A stretch of DNA of 6,304 nt, from the NCBI GenBank assembly GCA_001512985.1, contig LFRX01000006.1, positions 22,409-28,712 of the forward strand. The letters run 5' to 3'. The position numbers were made by a program, and so were the translations under genes. This document shows positions 1 through 6,304 of the stretch, piece by piece (within the stretch, counting starts at the first letter, position 1; the number at the start of each line of letters is the position of its first letter). The notes beneath the pieces were generated by a model. The model saw nothing but the letters and a program-made list of their open reading frames with translations, ran no database searches and was not told the origin of the DNA. The stretch is from Acholeplasmatales bacterium DTU056. Lineage in GTDB: Bacteria; Bacillota_I; Bacilli_A; ML615J-28; CAG-698.

Positions 1-119
1 GTGAAAAAATTAAAGAAAGAGCTAAATCCGAAGGGCGCAAAGTATCATTCCAATTAACTGTGGATGATATTTATGCGGTAAGCCAAGGACAATTAGTTGG
101 AAGACCATTTAAAAAATAA
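1..119 (+). CDS. glmE: Glutamate mutase (methylaspartate mutase) epsilon subunit, C-terminal end only
   Basis: Only the last 38 codons are present, read from base 3 to a TAA at 117-119; the start lies before the window. The peptide contains ERAKSEGRKVSF, then TVDDIYAVSQG and LVGRP. As I recall it, the C-terminus of clostridial GlmE/MutE (ERAKFEGRDVSF, DDIFAVGKG, LIGRPE) is nearly the same. GlmE is the large barrel subunit of adenosylcobalamin-dependent glutamate mutase; with the small B12-binding subunit GlmS it converts L-glutamate to (2S,3S)-3-methylaspartate in the cytoplasm. The next gene, 14 bases on, encodes the enzyme that uses this product, which strongly supports the call despite the short fragment. 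GlmS and a MutL-like protein are commonly encoded upstream in such clusters but cannot be seen here. Confidence 0.88.
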   Translation, partial: EKIKERAKSEGRKVSFQLTVDDIYAVSQGQLVGRPFKK

Positions 120-123
120 GGAG
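118..123 (+). promoter_or_regulatory. Ribosome binding site of mal
   Basis: AAGGAG overlaps the glmE stop codon and lies 10 bases before the mal ATG at 134. The spacing is slightly long but it is the only good site in this short gap, and the encoded N-terminus (MKIKDV, then TGFYFDDQ) matches the family start. Confidence 0.7.
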
Positions 124-133
124 TAAATTTACT

Positions 134-1387
134 ATGAAAATTAAAGATGTTATATTAACCCCTTCTTATACGGGATTTTATTTTGATGATCAATTAGCAA
201 TTAAAAAAGGTGCTAAATTAGATGGGTTTGTGTATATGGGTGAACCATTAACTGAAGGATTTACAAAAATTCGTCAAGCTGGAGAAGCTATTTCTATTCA
301 GTTAATTTTAGAAGATGGTTCAGTAGCATTGGGCGATTGTGCTGCCGTTCAATATTCAGGAGCAGGTGGCCGTGACCCGCTATTCTTAGCAAGTGATTTT
401 ATTCCATTTATGGAAGAAAATATTGTTCCATTATTAATTGGTCTAGATGTAAGTAATTTTAGAGAAAATGCAGAAAAGTTTGATAAATTAGAAGTTAATG
501 GTAAAAGACTTCATACTGCCATTCGTTATGGATTAACTCAAGCATTATTACATGCTACATCTATAGTTCATAAATTAACAATGGCGGAAATAATCCGTAA
601 AGAATATAACATTAATAATGATGTTTATCGTCAAATTCCAGTATTCACCCAAAGCGGTGACGATCGTTATTTAAACGCTGATAAAATGATTATTAAAGAA
701 GCTGATGTATTACCACATGCTTTAATAAATAACGTTGAAACTAAATTAGGCTTTGACGGAGAAATTTTACTTGAATATGTTAAATGGCTAACAAAACGAA
801 TTCAAACATTACGTGCCAATGAAAATTATAATCCAATTTTACATATTGATACATATGGAACTATTGGACTTGCTTTTAATTATAACTTAGAACAAATGCA
901 AAATTATTTAGTAAGCCTTGAAAAAGCTGCTAAACCTTTCAAACTACGCATTGAAGGACCAGTTGATACTGGTGATCGTGAAGGCACAATGCGTTACTTA
1001 AAAGCGTTAACTCAATTTATTGATGAAAATAATTTAAGTATTGAGATTGTTGCTGATGAATGGTGTAATACCTTAGAAGATATTAAGTATTTTGCTGATA
1101 ATAAAGCTGGACACATGTTACAAATTAAAACTCCTGACCTAGGTGGAGTAAATAATATTGCCGAAGCTATTTTATATTGCAATGAGAAAAATATTGGTAG
1201 TTATTGTGGGGGAACATGTAATGAAACAAATATTTCTGCCCAAGTAACTACAAATATCGCAATTGCTTGTGATGCAACACAAGTCCTTGCGAAACCTGGT
1301 ATGGGGGTTGATGAAGGATTTATGATTGTTAAAAATGAAATTAATCGAGTTGTGGCTCTTGCTAACTCAAGAAAGAAGGCAAAATGA
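134..1387 (+). CDS. mal: Methylaspartate ammonia-lyase (3-methylaspartase)
   Basis: This enzyme removes ammonia from (2S,3S)-3-methylaspartate to give mesaconate, the second step of glutamate fermentation by the methylaspartate route. It is a cytoplasmic, Mg2+-dependent enolase-superfamily protein, usually a homodimer. The 417 residues match the roughly 413 of the Clostridium tetanomorphum enzyme and align throughout by eye. An N-terminal capping domain (about 1-160) precedes the TIM barrel. Expected active-site residues are present: Gln73 in AAVQYSGAGGRDP, Gln173 in QSGDDRY, His195 in LPHALINN, metal ligands Asp239 (HIDTYGT), Glu274 (RIEGP) and Asp308 (VADEW), Gln330 and the catalytic base Lys332 in QIKTPDLGG, and Thr361-Cys362 in GGTCNETN. 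The numbering is one above the clostridial enzyme because of a one-residue insertion near 160. The gene ends in TGA and overlaps citD by four bases (ATGA). No damage is seen, so it should be active. Confidence 0.97.
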   Translation: MKIKDVILTPSYTGFYFDDQLAIKKGAKLDGFVYMGEPLTEGFTKIRQAGEAISIQLILEDGSVALGDCAAVQYSGAGGRDPLFLASDFIPFMEENIVPLLIGLDVSNFRENAEKFDKLEVNGKRLHTAIRYGLTQALLHATSIVHKLTMAEIIRKEYNINNDVYRQIPVFTQSGDDRYLNADKMIIKEADVLPHALINNVETKLGFDGEILLEYVKWLTKRIQTLRANENYNPILHIDTYGTIGLAFNYNLEQMQNYLVSLEKAAKPFKLRIEGPVDTGDREGTMRYLKALTQFIDENNLSIEIVADEWCNTLEDIKYFADNKAGHMLQIKTPDLGGVNNIAEAILYCNEKNIGSYCGGTCNETNISAQVTTNIAIACDATQVLAKPGMGVDEGFMIVKNEINRVVALANSRKKAK

Positions 1388-1641
1388 AAATCGGAACTTG
1401 TGGAAGCGTTGAGAGTAATGACTGCTTGATTACAGTCAAAGAATCTTCAGGTATTACAATCCATTTAGAAAGCATCGTTAAAGAATATTTTGGTAAGCAA
1501 ATCATCAAAGTTATTGAAGACACTTTAAAAGAACTAAATATTACTGACGTGGAAGTAACATGTATTGATAAAGGTGCACTTGATTACACTATTCGTGCGC
1601 GTTTAATTACCGCTATCGAAAGGATGAATAAAAATGCGTAG
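1384..1641 (+). CDS. citD: Citrate/citramalate lyase acyl carrier protein (gamma subunit)
   Basis: This 85-residue protein is the acyl carrier subunit of the lyase complex. It carries an acetyl thioester on a 2'-(5''-phosphoribosyl)-3'-dephospho-CoA arm. The family motif around the attachment serine (GTLESSD or GTLESGD) appears as GSVESND, which puts the modified serine at residue 11. The C-terminal hallmark DKGALDYTIRARL (about 62-74) is conserved, with Tyr where many members have Cys. The protein is slightly shorter than the usual 95-98 residues, lacking a few residues at the N-terminus and the tail after the ARL helix. The start at 1384 is chosen because it keeps the whole motif and forms an ATGA overlap with the mal stop; an AAGG sits four bases upstream. 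The neighbours encode the other lyase subunits. Context favours citramalyl rather than citryl chemistry. Confidence 0.93.
   Translation: MKIGTCGSVESNDCLITVKESSGITIHLESIVKEYFGKQIIKVIEDTLKELNITDVEVTCIDKGALDYTIRARLITAIERMNKNA
1619..1624 (+). promoter_or_regulatory. Ribosome binding site of citE, inside citD
   Basis: AAAGGA ends nine bases before the citE ATG at 1634 and lies within the last codons of citD. It supports that ATG, which overlaps citD by eight bases, as the true start. Confidence 0.65.
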
Positions 1642-2488
1642 AAGTTTATTATTTATTCCTGGAAATAATCCAGCAATGTTACAAAATGCGGATGTTTTTG
1701 AAAGTGATGCGGTAATTATTGATTTAGAAGATGCAGTAAGTATTTCTGAAAAAGACAGCGCTCGCAACCTTGTTAAAAACTTTTTAAATAGTTATCGCTT
1801 ACCAATTGAAGTTATTATTCGAATTAATGGAATGGATACAGACTTTTATCAAGCTGATTTGGAAGCAATTGTATCAAATAATATTGATACAATCTTGCTT
1901 CCAAAAGCCAATCCACGTGACCTAATTAAACTTGATCAAATATTATCTAAAATTGAACAAAAAAACGGATTGACTAAAAAAATAGGGGTTATTCCGATTA
2001 TCGAACTTGCTTCATCAATTTTAGATGTACGTGAGATTGCCACATCACCGCGTGTTAATGGATTGTTATTAGGTGCTGAAGATTTATCAAGTGATTTAGA
2101 AGTTAGTCGAACATTAGCAGGTGATGAAATTTTTTATGCGCGTTCAATGATAGCGATTTCTTGCCGAGCTTACAATATTGATGCTATTGATACCCCATTT
2201 ACTGATGTTCGCAATGAAGAAGGATTACTTGCTGACTCTCAAAAGGCCCGTGGTTTAGGAATGAATGCAAAAGCATGCATTCATCCAAATCAAATTGATA
2301 TAGTAAATAAGATCTTCTCACCAAGTAAAGAACAAATTGAACAAGCATTGAGAATTTTAAAAGCCTTTGAAAATGCTCAAAAAGAGGGTAAAGGAGTCTT
2401 TAGCCTTGATGGTAAGATGGTAGACAAACCAATTATCGAACGCGCCAAAAAGACAATTGATAAAGCGAAACGATTCGGATTGATTTAG
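1634..2488 (+). CDS. citE: Citrate/citramalate lyase beta subunit (citryl- or citramalyl-ACP lyase)
   Basis: The beta subunit performs the retro-aldol cleavage: citramalyl-ACP would give pyruvate plus acetyl-ACP, and citryl-ACP would give oxaloacetate plus acetyl-ACP. The 284 residues are close to the family length of about 290-300 and form one HpcH/HpaI-type TIM barrel. Visible family blocks are RRSLLFIPGNNPAML (2-16), VIIDLEDAVS (27-36), IIRINGM with substrate-binding Arg63, LLPKA (88-92), IIELASSI with Glu124, GAEDLSSDL with Asp150 and NAKACIHPNQ (211-220). By comparison with CitE structures, Glu124 and Asp150 are the Mg2+ ligands. The C-terminus has the usual DGKMVDKPIIERAK. It lies between citD (eight-base overlap) and citF (eight-base gap). 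Sequence motifs do not let me tell the citrate from the citramalate form; the mal and glmE neighbours point to citramalate. An isolated CitE-like protein is unlikely because the full complex is encoded. Confidence 0.95.
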   Translation: MRRSLLFIPGNNPAMLQNADVFESDAVIIDLEDAVSISEKDSARNLVKNFLNSYRLPIEVIIRINGMDTDFYQADLEAIVSNNIDTILLPKANPRDLIKLDQILSKIEQKNGLTKKIGVIPIIELASSILDVREIATSPRVNGLLLGAEDLSSDLEVSRTLAGDEIFYARSMIAISCRAYNIDAIDTPFTDVRNEEGLLADSQKARGLGMNAKACIHPNQIDIVNKIFSPSKEQIEQALRILKAFENAQKEGKGVFSLDGKMVDKPIIERAKKTIDKAKRFGLI

Positions 2489-2493
2489 GTGAT
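2487..2493 (+). promoter_or_regulatory. Ribosome binding site of citF
   Basis: AGGTGAT, a near-complete match to the 16S anti-Shine-Dalgarno, overlaps the citE TAG stop and lies just upstream of the ATG at 2497. The spacing is tight (five bases counted from AGGTG), and this couples citF translation to citE termination. Confidence 0.7.
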
Positions 2494-2496
2494 GAA

Positions 2497-4017
2497 ATGA
2501 AAAACGTATTAAATAGATTTGTTCCGAGAGGATATATTCCTTTTCAAGGAAGTAAAACAATTATTAATTCATCTAAACGCAAACTAATACCTGAAGTATA
2601 TACATCAAATGCAAATAAATTATGTGGCTCGCTTGCGGAAGTATTTGACAAACTAAATATTACTGATGGAATGACTCTTTCATTCCACCATCATTTACGC
2701 AATGGTGATTATTGCTTAAATATGGTAATGCAAGAAGCGAGCAAACGCGGAATTAAAAATCTAACGCTTGCTCCAAGTTCACTTTTTCCAGTTCATGCTC
2801 CATTAGTACCTTTAATTGAAAATCAAACTGTTACTAAAATATACACAAATTATTTAAATGGTCCGGTTGCTAAAACAATTAGTGAAGGAAAATTAAAAGA
2901 ATTATTAGTTATGCAAACCCATGGGGGCCGTGCTCGGGCTATAGAAGCTGGAGAACTATCCATTGATGTAGCGTTTGTAGCGGCACCGGCGGCCGATAAA
3001 AAAGGTAACGCTAATGGTGTTGATGGACCAAGTGCGTGTGGAGCGTTAGGTTATGCTATTCCAGATGTCAAATACGCTAAGAAAGTAGTAATAATTACTG
3101 ATAATTTAGTTGAAAATTTAGACTATATTGAAATAGATGAAAAATATGTTGATTACGTTGTAGTTGTTGACAAAATTGGTGAGCAATCTGGAATTGTTTC
3201 AGGAACAACTAAAATAACTCGTGACCCAGTTGCTCTAAAAATTGCTCGTAATACTGCACAGTTACTTAATGAATTAGGCTTAATAAAAAATGGTTTTAGT
3301 TTGCAAACAGGGGCTGGAGGAACATCATTAGCAGTGGCAAGTGAAGTTAAAAAAATAATGCTTGAAAAAAATATAACTGCTAGTTTTGCTTCTGGTGGAA
3401 TTACAGCATATTTTGTGGAAATGTTAGAGGCTGGATTAATTAACGAGTTATGGGATGTTCAATGTTTTGATTTAGAAGCAGTTCGTTCATATAAAGTCAA
3501 TAAAAAACATTATGGAATGTCTTCATCAAAATATGCTAACCCATATGAAGAAGATGTTGTAGTTAATAAATTAGACTTTGTTATTCTAGGGGCTACTGAA
3601 ATCGATTTAAATTTTAACGTTAATGTTACAACTGATTCTAAAGGATTATTAATTGGTGGGTCTGGTGGTCATTCTGATACCGCTGCAGGCGCAAATGTCA
3701 CTATTATCACTACCCCATTAATTAAGTCTCGTATTCCAATCATTAAAAAAGAATTAACAACAATTAGTACCCCTGGCGAAGATGTTGATGTATTAGTTAC
3801 TGAACGTGGAATAGCGATTAATCCAAAACGAACTGACTTACTTGACAAATTACAAAACTCTAAACTAAATATTCTACCAATCGAGCAACTATTAGAAATA
3901 TCTTATCAATATACCGGTATTCCAGAACCAATTAAAAAAAGTGATAAAGTAATTGGTGTGGTTGAATACCGTGATGGAACGATTATTGATTCCATTTATA
4001 AATTAGGGGAAGATTAA
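2497..4017 (+). CDS. citF: Citrate/citramalate lyase alpha subunit (acetyl-ACP:hydroxyacid ACP transferase)
   Basis: The alpha subunit exchanges the acetyl group on the carrier protein for the incoming hydroxyacid, giving citramalyl-ACP (or citryl-ACP) and free acetate. At 506 residues it is full length for CitF. It aligns along its whole length with my memory of E. coli CitF, a two-lobed CoA-transferase fold. Landmarks are SFHHHLRNGD (62-71), HAPLV (100-104), THGGR (141-145), GELSIDVAF (152-160), GNANG (170-174), SLQTGAGGTSLAV (268-280), ASGGITA (298-304), DVQCFD (320-325), FNVNV (373-377), GGSGGHSDTAAGA (387-399), ITTPL and the C-terminal VEYRDGTIID. It has no signal peptide or membrane segment, so it is cytoplasmic. 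It is followed one base later by citC. The sequence looks intact. Which acid it accepts cannot be read from the motifs; the operon suggests citramalate. Confidence 0.95.
   Translation: MKNVLNRFVPRGYIPFQGSKTIINSSKRKLIPEVYTSNANKLCGSLAEVFDKLNITDGMTLSFHHHLRNGDYCLNMVMQEASKRGIKNLTLAPSSLFPVHAPLVPLIENQTVTKIYTNYLNGPVAKTISEGKLKELLVMQTHGGRARAIEAGELSIDVAFVAAPAADKKGNANGVDGPSACGALGYAIPDVKYAKKVVIITDNLVENLDYIEIDEKYVDYVVVVDKIGEQSGIVSGTTKITRDPVALKIARNTAQLLNELGLIKNGFSLQTGAGGTSLAVASEVKKIMLEKNITASFASGGITAYFVEMLEAGLINELWDVQCFDLEAVRSYKVNKKHYGMSSSKYANPYEEDVVVNKLDFVILGATEIDLNFNVNVTTDSKGLLIGGSGGHSDTAAGANVTIITTPLIKSRIPIIKKELTTISTPGEDVDVLVTERGIAINPKRTDLLDKLQNSKLNILPIEQLLEISYQYTGIPEPIKKSDKVIGVVEYRDGTIIDSIYKLGED
4005..4010 (+). 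promoter_or_regulatory. Ribosome binding site of citC, inside citF
   Basis: AGGGGA within the last codons of citF lies eight bases before the ATG at 4019, and fixes that start one base after the citF stop. Confidence 0.65.
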
Positions 4018-4018
4018 G

Positions 4019-5032
4019 ATGATTATAAAAGAAGCAATTTTAGAAAATGAAATAAATAAAGTTAAAGAGTTCTTAAAAGATGTCGGTTTAAACTATGATC
4101 GAGATATAAACTATACAGTATATATTGAAGAAAATGATGAAATTATTGGAACAATATCTGCTGCCCAAAATATTATAAAGTGCTTTGCAATTAATCCTAA
4201 ATATCAAGGACAAAATTTAGGAAATACTTTAATTTCTCATATCATTAACTATTTTCATGATCGAAGCATTTATTATTATCAAGTTTATACAAAACCGGAA
4301 AATGTCGACATCTTTTTATCCTTTAACTTTAACTTAATTGCTTCTTCCAAAAATGTAAGTTTATTAGAATGTCGTAATGTGACAATTGTAGAAACGCTAG
4401 AAAGAGTAAAAAACAATCTAAAGCTTACAAGTGAAGATATAGCATCAATTGTAGTTAATACAAATCCGCCAACTAACGGACATTTGTATTTAATTACGAC
4501 AGCTAGTCAAAATCATCAACAAGTTCTTGTGTTTTTAGTTGAAGAAGATCGTTCAGTATTTAAATTTAAAGATCGTTATCACATGCTGATAAATGCAACA
4601 AAACATCTTTCAAATGTAAAAATCCTCCCTTCAACAAAATACATCGTCTCCTCCTTAACCTTTCCTACTTATTTCTTAAAAGAGGATGTTGATGAGGTGT
4701 TAGAACAAGCTGAAATTGATGCTATTATCTTTAAAAAATATTTTATGACGATTTTTGGAATTAAAAAAAGATATGTTGGAACTGAAACAGATTTAGTTAC
4801 TAATAAATATAATCAAAAATTAAAAGAAATTTTAGGTGATGATTTAATCATCATTGAGAGAATAAAACATGATGGCAAAATAATTAGTGCTACTATGATT
4901 AGAAGGCTTCTTGCAGAAGGGAAAATTGAGGATGTTAAACAATATGTTCCTCAAGCAACTTACGATTTTTTGACTAGTGAAGAAGGAAAAAAAACTATTC
5001 AAAAACTTCAGGATGTGTACAAAAATGGATAA
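4019..5032 (+). CDS. citC: Citrate lyase synthetase: [lyase] acyl-carrier-protein acetate ligase
   Basis: CitC uses ATP and acetate to acetylate the thiol of the CitD arm, converting the inactive SH-lyase to its working acetyl form. The 337 residues match the family. The N-terminal third is a GNAT-like domain: IKCFAINPKYQGQNLGNTLI (53-72) covers the strand and the acyl-CoA loop in the form QGQNLGN. The second part is a nucleotidyltransferase domain with the HxGH-type ATP loop at 149-155 (NPPTNGH). Many CitC proteins have NPFTLGH there, so Phe is Pro and Leu is Asn, while Asn149, Thr152, Gly154 and His155 stay. GTETD (254-258) and ISATMIRRLLAEGKIEDV (289-306) are the later family signatures of the adenylyl-binding region. 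It follows citF by one base and overlaps the next gene by eight. The N-terminal half looks rather diverged, but the catalytic motifs are intact, so activity is likely. Confidence 0.92.
   Translation: MIIKEAILENEINKVKEFLKDVGLNYDRDINYTVYIEENDEIIGTISAAQNIIKCFAINPKYQGQNLGNTLISHIINYFHDRSIYYYQVYTKPENVDIFLSFNFNLIASSKNVSLLECRNVTIVETLERVKNNLKLTSEDIASIVVNTNPPTNGHLYLITTASQNHQQVLVFLVEEDRSVFKFKDRYHMLINATKHLSNVKILPSTKYIVSSLTFPTYFLKEDVDEVLEQAEIDAIIFKKYFMTIFGIKKRYVGTETDLVTNKYNQKLKEILGDDLIIIERIKHDGKIISATMIRRLLAEGKIEDVKQYVPQATYDFLTSEEGKKTIQKLQDVYKNG
5010..5015 (+). promoter_or_regulatory. Probable ribosome binding site of citXG, inside citC
   Basis: AGGATG lies within the end of citC, 9-11 bases before the ATG at 5025. 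The site is modest, but with the family N-terminus it favours 5025 over the in-frame ATGs at 4977 and 5013. Confidence 0.45.
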
Positions 5033-6296
5033 GGTTTTAAAAGCACGTGAACAACGCATAAAACTTATAAAGGCAAAAGAAACAAGTAATTTGATAATTT
5101 GCTTAAAAGCTAATATTCCCGGACATATTAAACAACGGAAAGAAGCTTATATATTAATTAGAATTTTTAAAAAACTACTTAAATTAACTTTTGATGTGGT
5201 AAATACCGAATTTTATAATTCAGATGATGGACCATATTATTTATTAGAGATTCGCGAAAATAATGTTTATGAAGTTAAACATAAATTAGTTGAAATTGAA
5301 AACACTCATCCGCTTGGAAGATTAATCGACTTGGATTTATATGACCGAAATAAAGAAAATATATCTCGGACAAGTTTAAATATTCCATCGAGAAAATGTA
5401 TGTTATGTGACAACGAAGTTTTTGTGTGTATTCGCAGTAAAACACATACTAAAGAAGAAATATTAAGTCACATTAAAGAAAACTTATATCAATTTTTACG
5501 TGATGAATTAACTAAATATCTTAGCGAAAGTCTAAATTTGGAATTAAATCTACATCCGAAGTTTGGGCTTGTTACACCATATTCTAATGGTTCTCATGAT
5601 GATATGAACTATGAACTAATGAAAGAAGCCCAAGAAGTTATTATTCCAGGTTTAATTGAAATGTTTTTTGTTGGACTTGAAGCCAACAATCCTGACGATG
5701 CATTTCAAAAAGGTCGCCTGATTGGAATTAATTCCGAATTTAGAATGTTGTCCAAAACTGGTGGGATTAACGCTTATCGTGGATTAATCTTTGTGCTAGG
5801 ATTAGTAATGATAAGTTTTGGCTATTTATTACAAAGAAATTTACGTTATTCTGATTTATATTCAACCATTATTTTTATGAGTAAAAATCTTCTAAATGAA
5901 TTAAAACAAGAGCCGACTTCTAATGGTATGAAAATATATCATCTATATAAGATCGGTGGGGCACGGAAAGAAGCCTATTTAGGTTTACCAAATGTGCGAA
6001 GAGCTGTGGATATGTTAAACCAATATCCTGAATTAAATAATGAAGCATTAACAATGACTTTAATAGAGATTATTAAAAATTGTGAAGACACAGTAATGAT
6101 CAAGCGAAGTGGCTCTTTAGATAAATATAACTATTATAAAAACTTAGTTGAGCAAATTACTGAATATAATTTAGAACAAATTCAAAAAGTAACGGATGAG
6201 TTTATAGTTAATAAGATTAGTTGTGGGGGAAGTGCAGATATTTTAGTGACAAGTATCTTTATTAAGTTAGTATTTTCTAACTTAGTAGACATATAA
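5025..6296 (+). CDS. citXG: CitXG fusion: apo-lyase phosphoribosyl-dephospho-CoA transferase / triphosphoribosyl-dephospho-CoA synthase
   Basis: This is one 423-residue protein with two maturation activities for CitD. The C-terminal CitG part joins ATP and dephospho-CoA to make the prosthetic-group precursor; the N-terminal CitX part attaches it to the CitD serine. CitX (about 1-155) shows VLKAREQR (4-11), HPLGRLIDLD (95-104), RKCMLC (123-128) and KTH (139-141). CitG (about 156-423) shows LNLHPKFGLV (174-183), KTGGINAYRG (244-253), GGARKEA (311-317), EDTVMIKRSG (354-363) and SCGGSADIL (399-407). Haemophilus influenzae has the same fusion order. Several CitG positions differ from the usual motif: NAYRG replaces NTHKG, and KRSG replaces an RGG/RHG pattern. 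The start at 5025 overlaps citC by eight bases, the same distance as at citD/citE. An upstream in-frame ATG at 4977 would add 16 lysine-rich residues absent from CitX proteins. The gene ends in TAA eight bases before the window edge. Confidence 0.9.
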   Translation: MDKVLKAREQRIKLIKAKETSNLIICLKANIPGHIKQRKEAYILIRIFKKLLKLTFDVVNTEFYNSDDGPYYLLEIRENNVYEVKHKLVEIENTHPLGRLIDLDLYDRNKENISRTSLNIPSRKCMLCDNEVFVCIRSKTHTKEEILSHIKENLYQFLRDELTKYLSESLNLELNLHPKFGLVTPYSNGSHDDMNYELMKEAQEVIIPGLIEMFFVGLEANNPDDAFQKGRLIGINSEFRMLSKTGGINAYRGLIFVLGLVMISFGYLLQRNLRYSDLYSTIIFMSKNLLNELKQEPTSNGMKIYHLYKIGGARKEAYLGLPNVRRAVDMLNQYPELNNEALTMTLIEIIKNCEDTVMIKRSGSLDKYNYYKNLVEQITEYNLEQIQKVTDEFIVNKISCGGSADILVTSIFIKLVFSNLVDI

Positions 6297-6304
6297 TTGT
6301 GAAA

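Noticed and set aside
1385..1387. TGA read as tryptophan, as in Mycoplasma and Spiroplasma
   Set aside because: The TGA ends mal exactly at the family length and forms an ATGA junction with citD; tryptophans in conserved positions are TGG and no gene has an internal TGA.
2357..2560. 67-residue open frame on the minus strand across the citE/citF junction
   Set aside because: It lies opposite well-conserved ends of two recognised genes, has no family resemblance and is Phe/Leu-rich as expected for the complement of AT-rich coding DNA.
4987..4994. Run of eight A near the end of citC, where loss of one base in the transcript would join CitC to the CitXG frame
   Set aside because: The geometry is correct for a slippage fusion, but A8 runs are common in AT-rich genomes, both genes have their own start and stop signals, and nothing else supports recoding.
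4977..5024. Longer form of CitXG starting at the ATG at 4977
   Set aside because: The extra 16 residues (MKKEKKLFKNF and onward) are out-of-frame reading of citC, are not found on CitX proteins and would need a 56-base overlap; 5025 gives the usual short overlap.
4844..5059. 71-residue open frame on the minus strand opposite the end of citC
   Set aside because: It covers the conserved ISATMIRRLL region of CitC and the start of citXG on the other strand, and shows no recognisable motif.
6297..6304. Possible GTG start of another gene after citXG
   Set aside because: Only eight bases remain and no ribosome site is visible before them; neither a gene nor a terminator can be judged.

Overview
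The window is one uninterrupted plus-strand gene block with seven coding regions: the tail of glutamate mutase subunit E, then methylaspartate ammonia-lyase, then a complete citrate lyase-type set (CitD, CitE, CitF, CitC and a fused CitXG). No gap between genes exceeds 14 bases and three junctions overlap. I see no internal promoter or terminator, so it reads as the middle-to-late part of one long operon that starts before the window. Nothing is coded on the minus strand, and there are no RNA genes, mobile elements, repeats or CRISPR.

The order suggests glutamate fermentation by the methylaspartate route. B12-dependent glutamate mutase makes (2S,3S)-3-methylaspartate, and methylaspartate ammonia-lyase removes ammonia to give mesaconate. 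A hydratase not seen here would give (S)-citramalate, and the CitDEF-type lyase would split that to acetate and pyruvate. The lyase is therefore more likely a citramalate lyase than a citrate lyase, although homology alone would give the latter name. CitC (acetyl-ACP ligase) and CitXG (makes and attaches the phosphoribosyl-dephospho-CoA arm) would mature its acyl carrier protein. No citrate transporter or oxaloacetate decarboxylase gene is present.

Layout: 1-119 end of glmE; 134-1387 mal; 1384-1641 citD; 1634-2488 citE; 2497-4017 citF; 4019-5032 citC; 5025-6296 citXG; the last 8 bases are uninterpretable.

Organism: the DNA is AT-rich with A/T-ending codons and Shine-Dalgarno sites of the AGGAG/AGGTGAT kind. 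All three stop codons are used and tryptophan is TGG, so the code is standard, which argues against Mycoplasma and Spiroplasma. Arginine CGT/CGC/CGA is common, which is unlike Fusobacterium. An anaerobic low-GC member of the Bacillota or a standard-code relative of the Mollicutes (Acholeplasma/Izemoplasma/Erysipelotrichia type) fits best, but this placement is only a guess.

I found no previously undescribed system. The points most worth a second look are the citramalate reassignment and the altered CitG motifs in the fusion protein.
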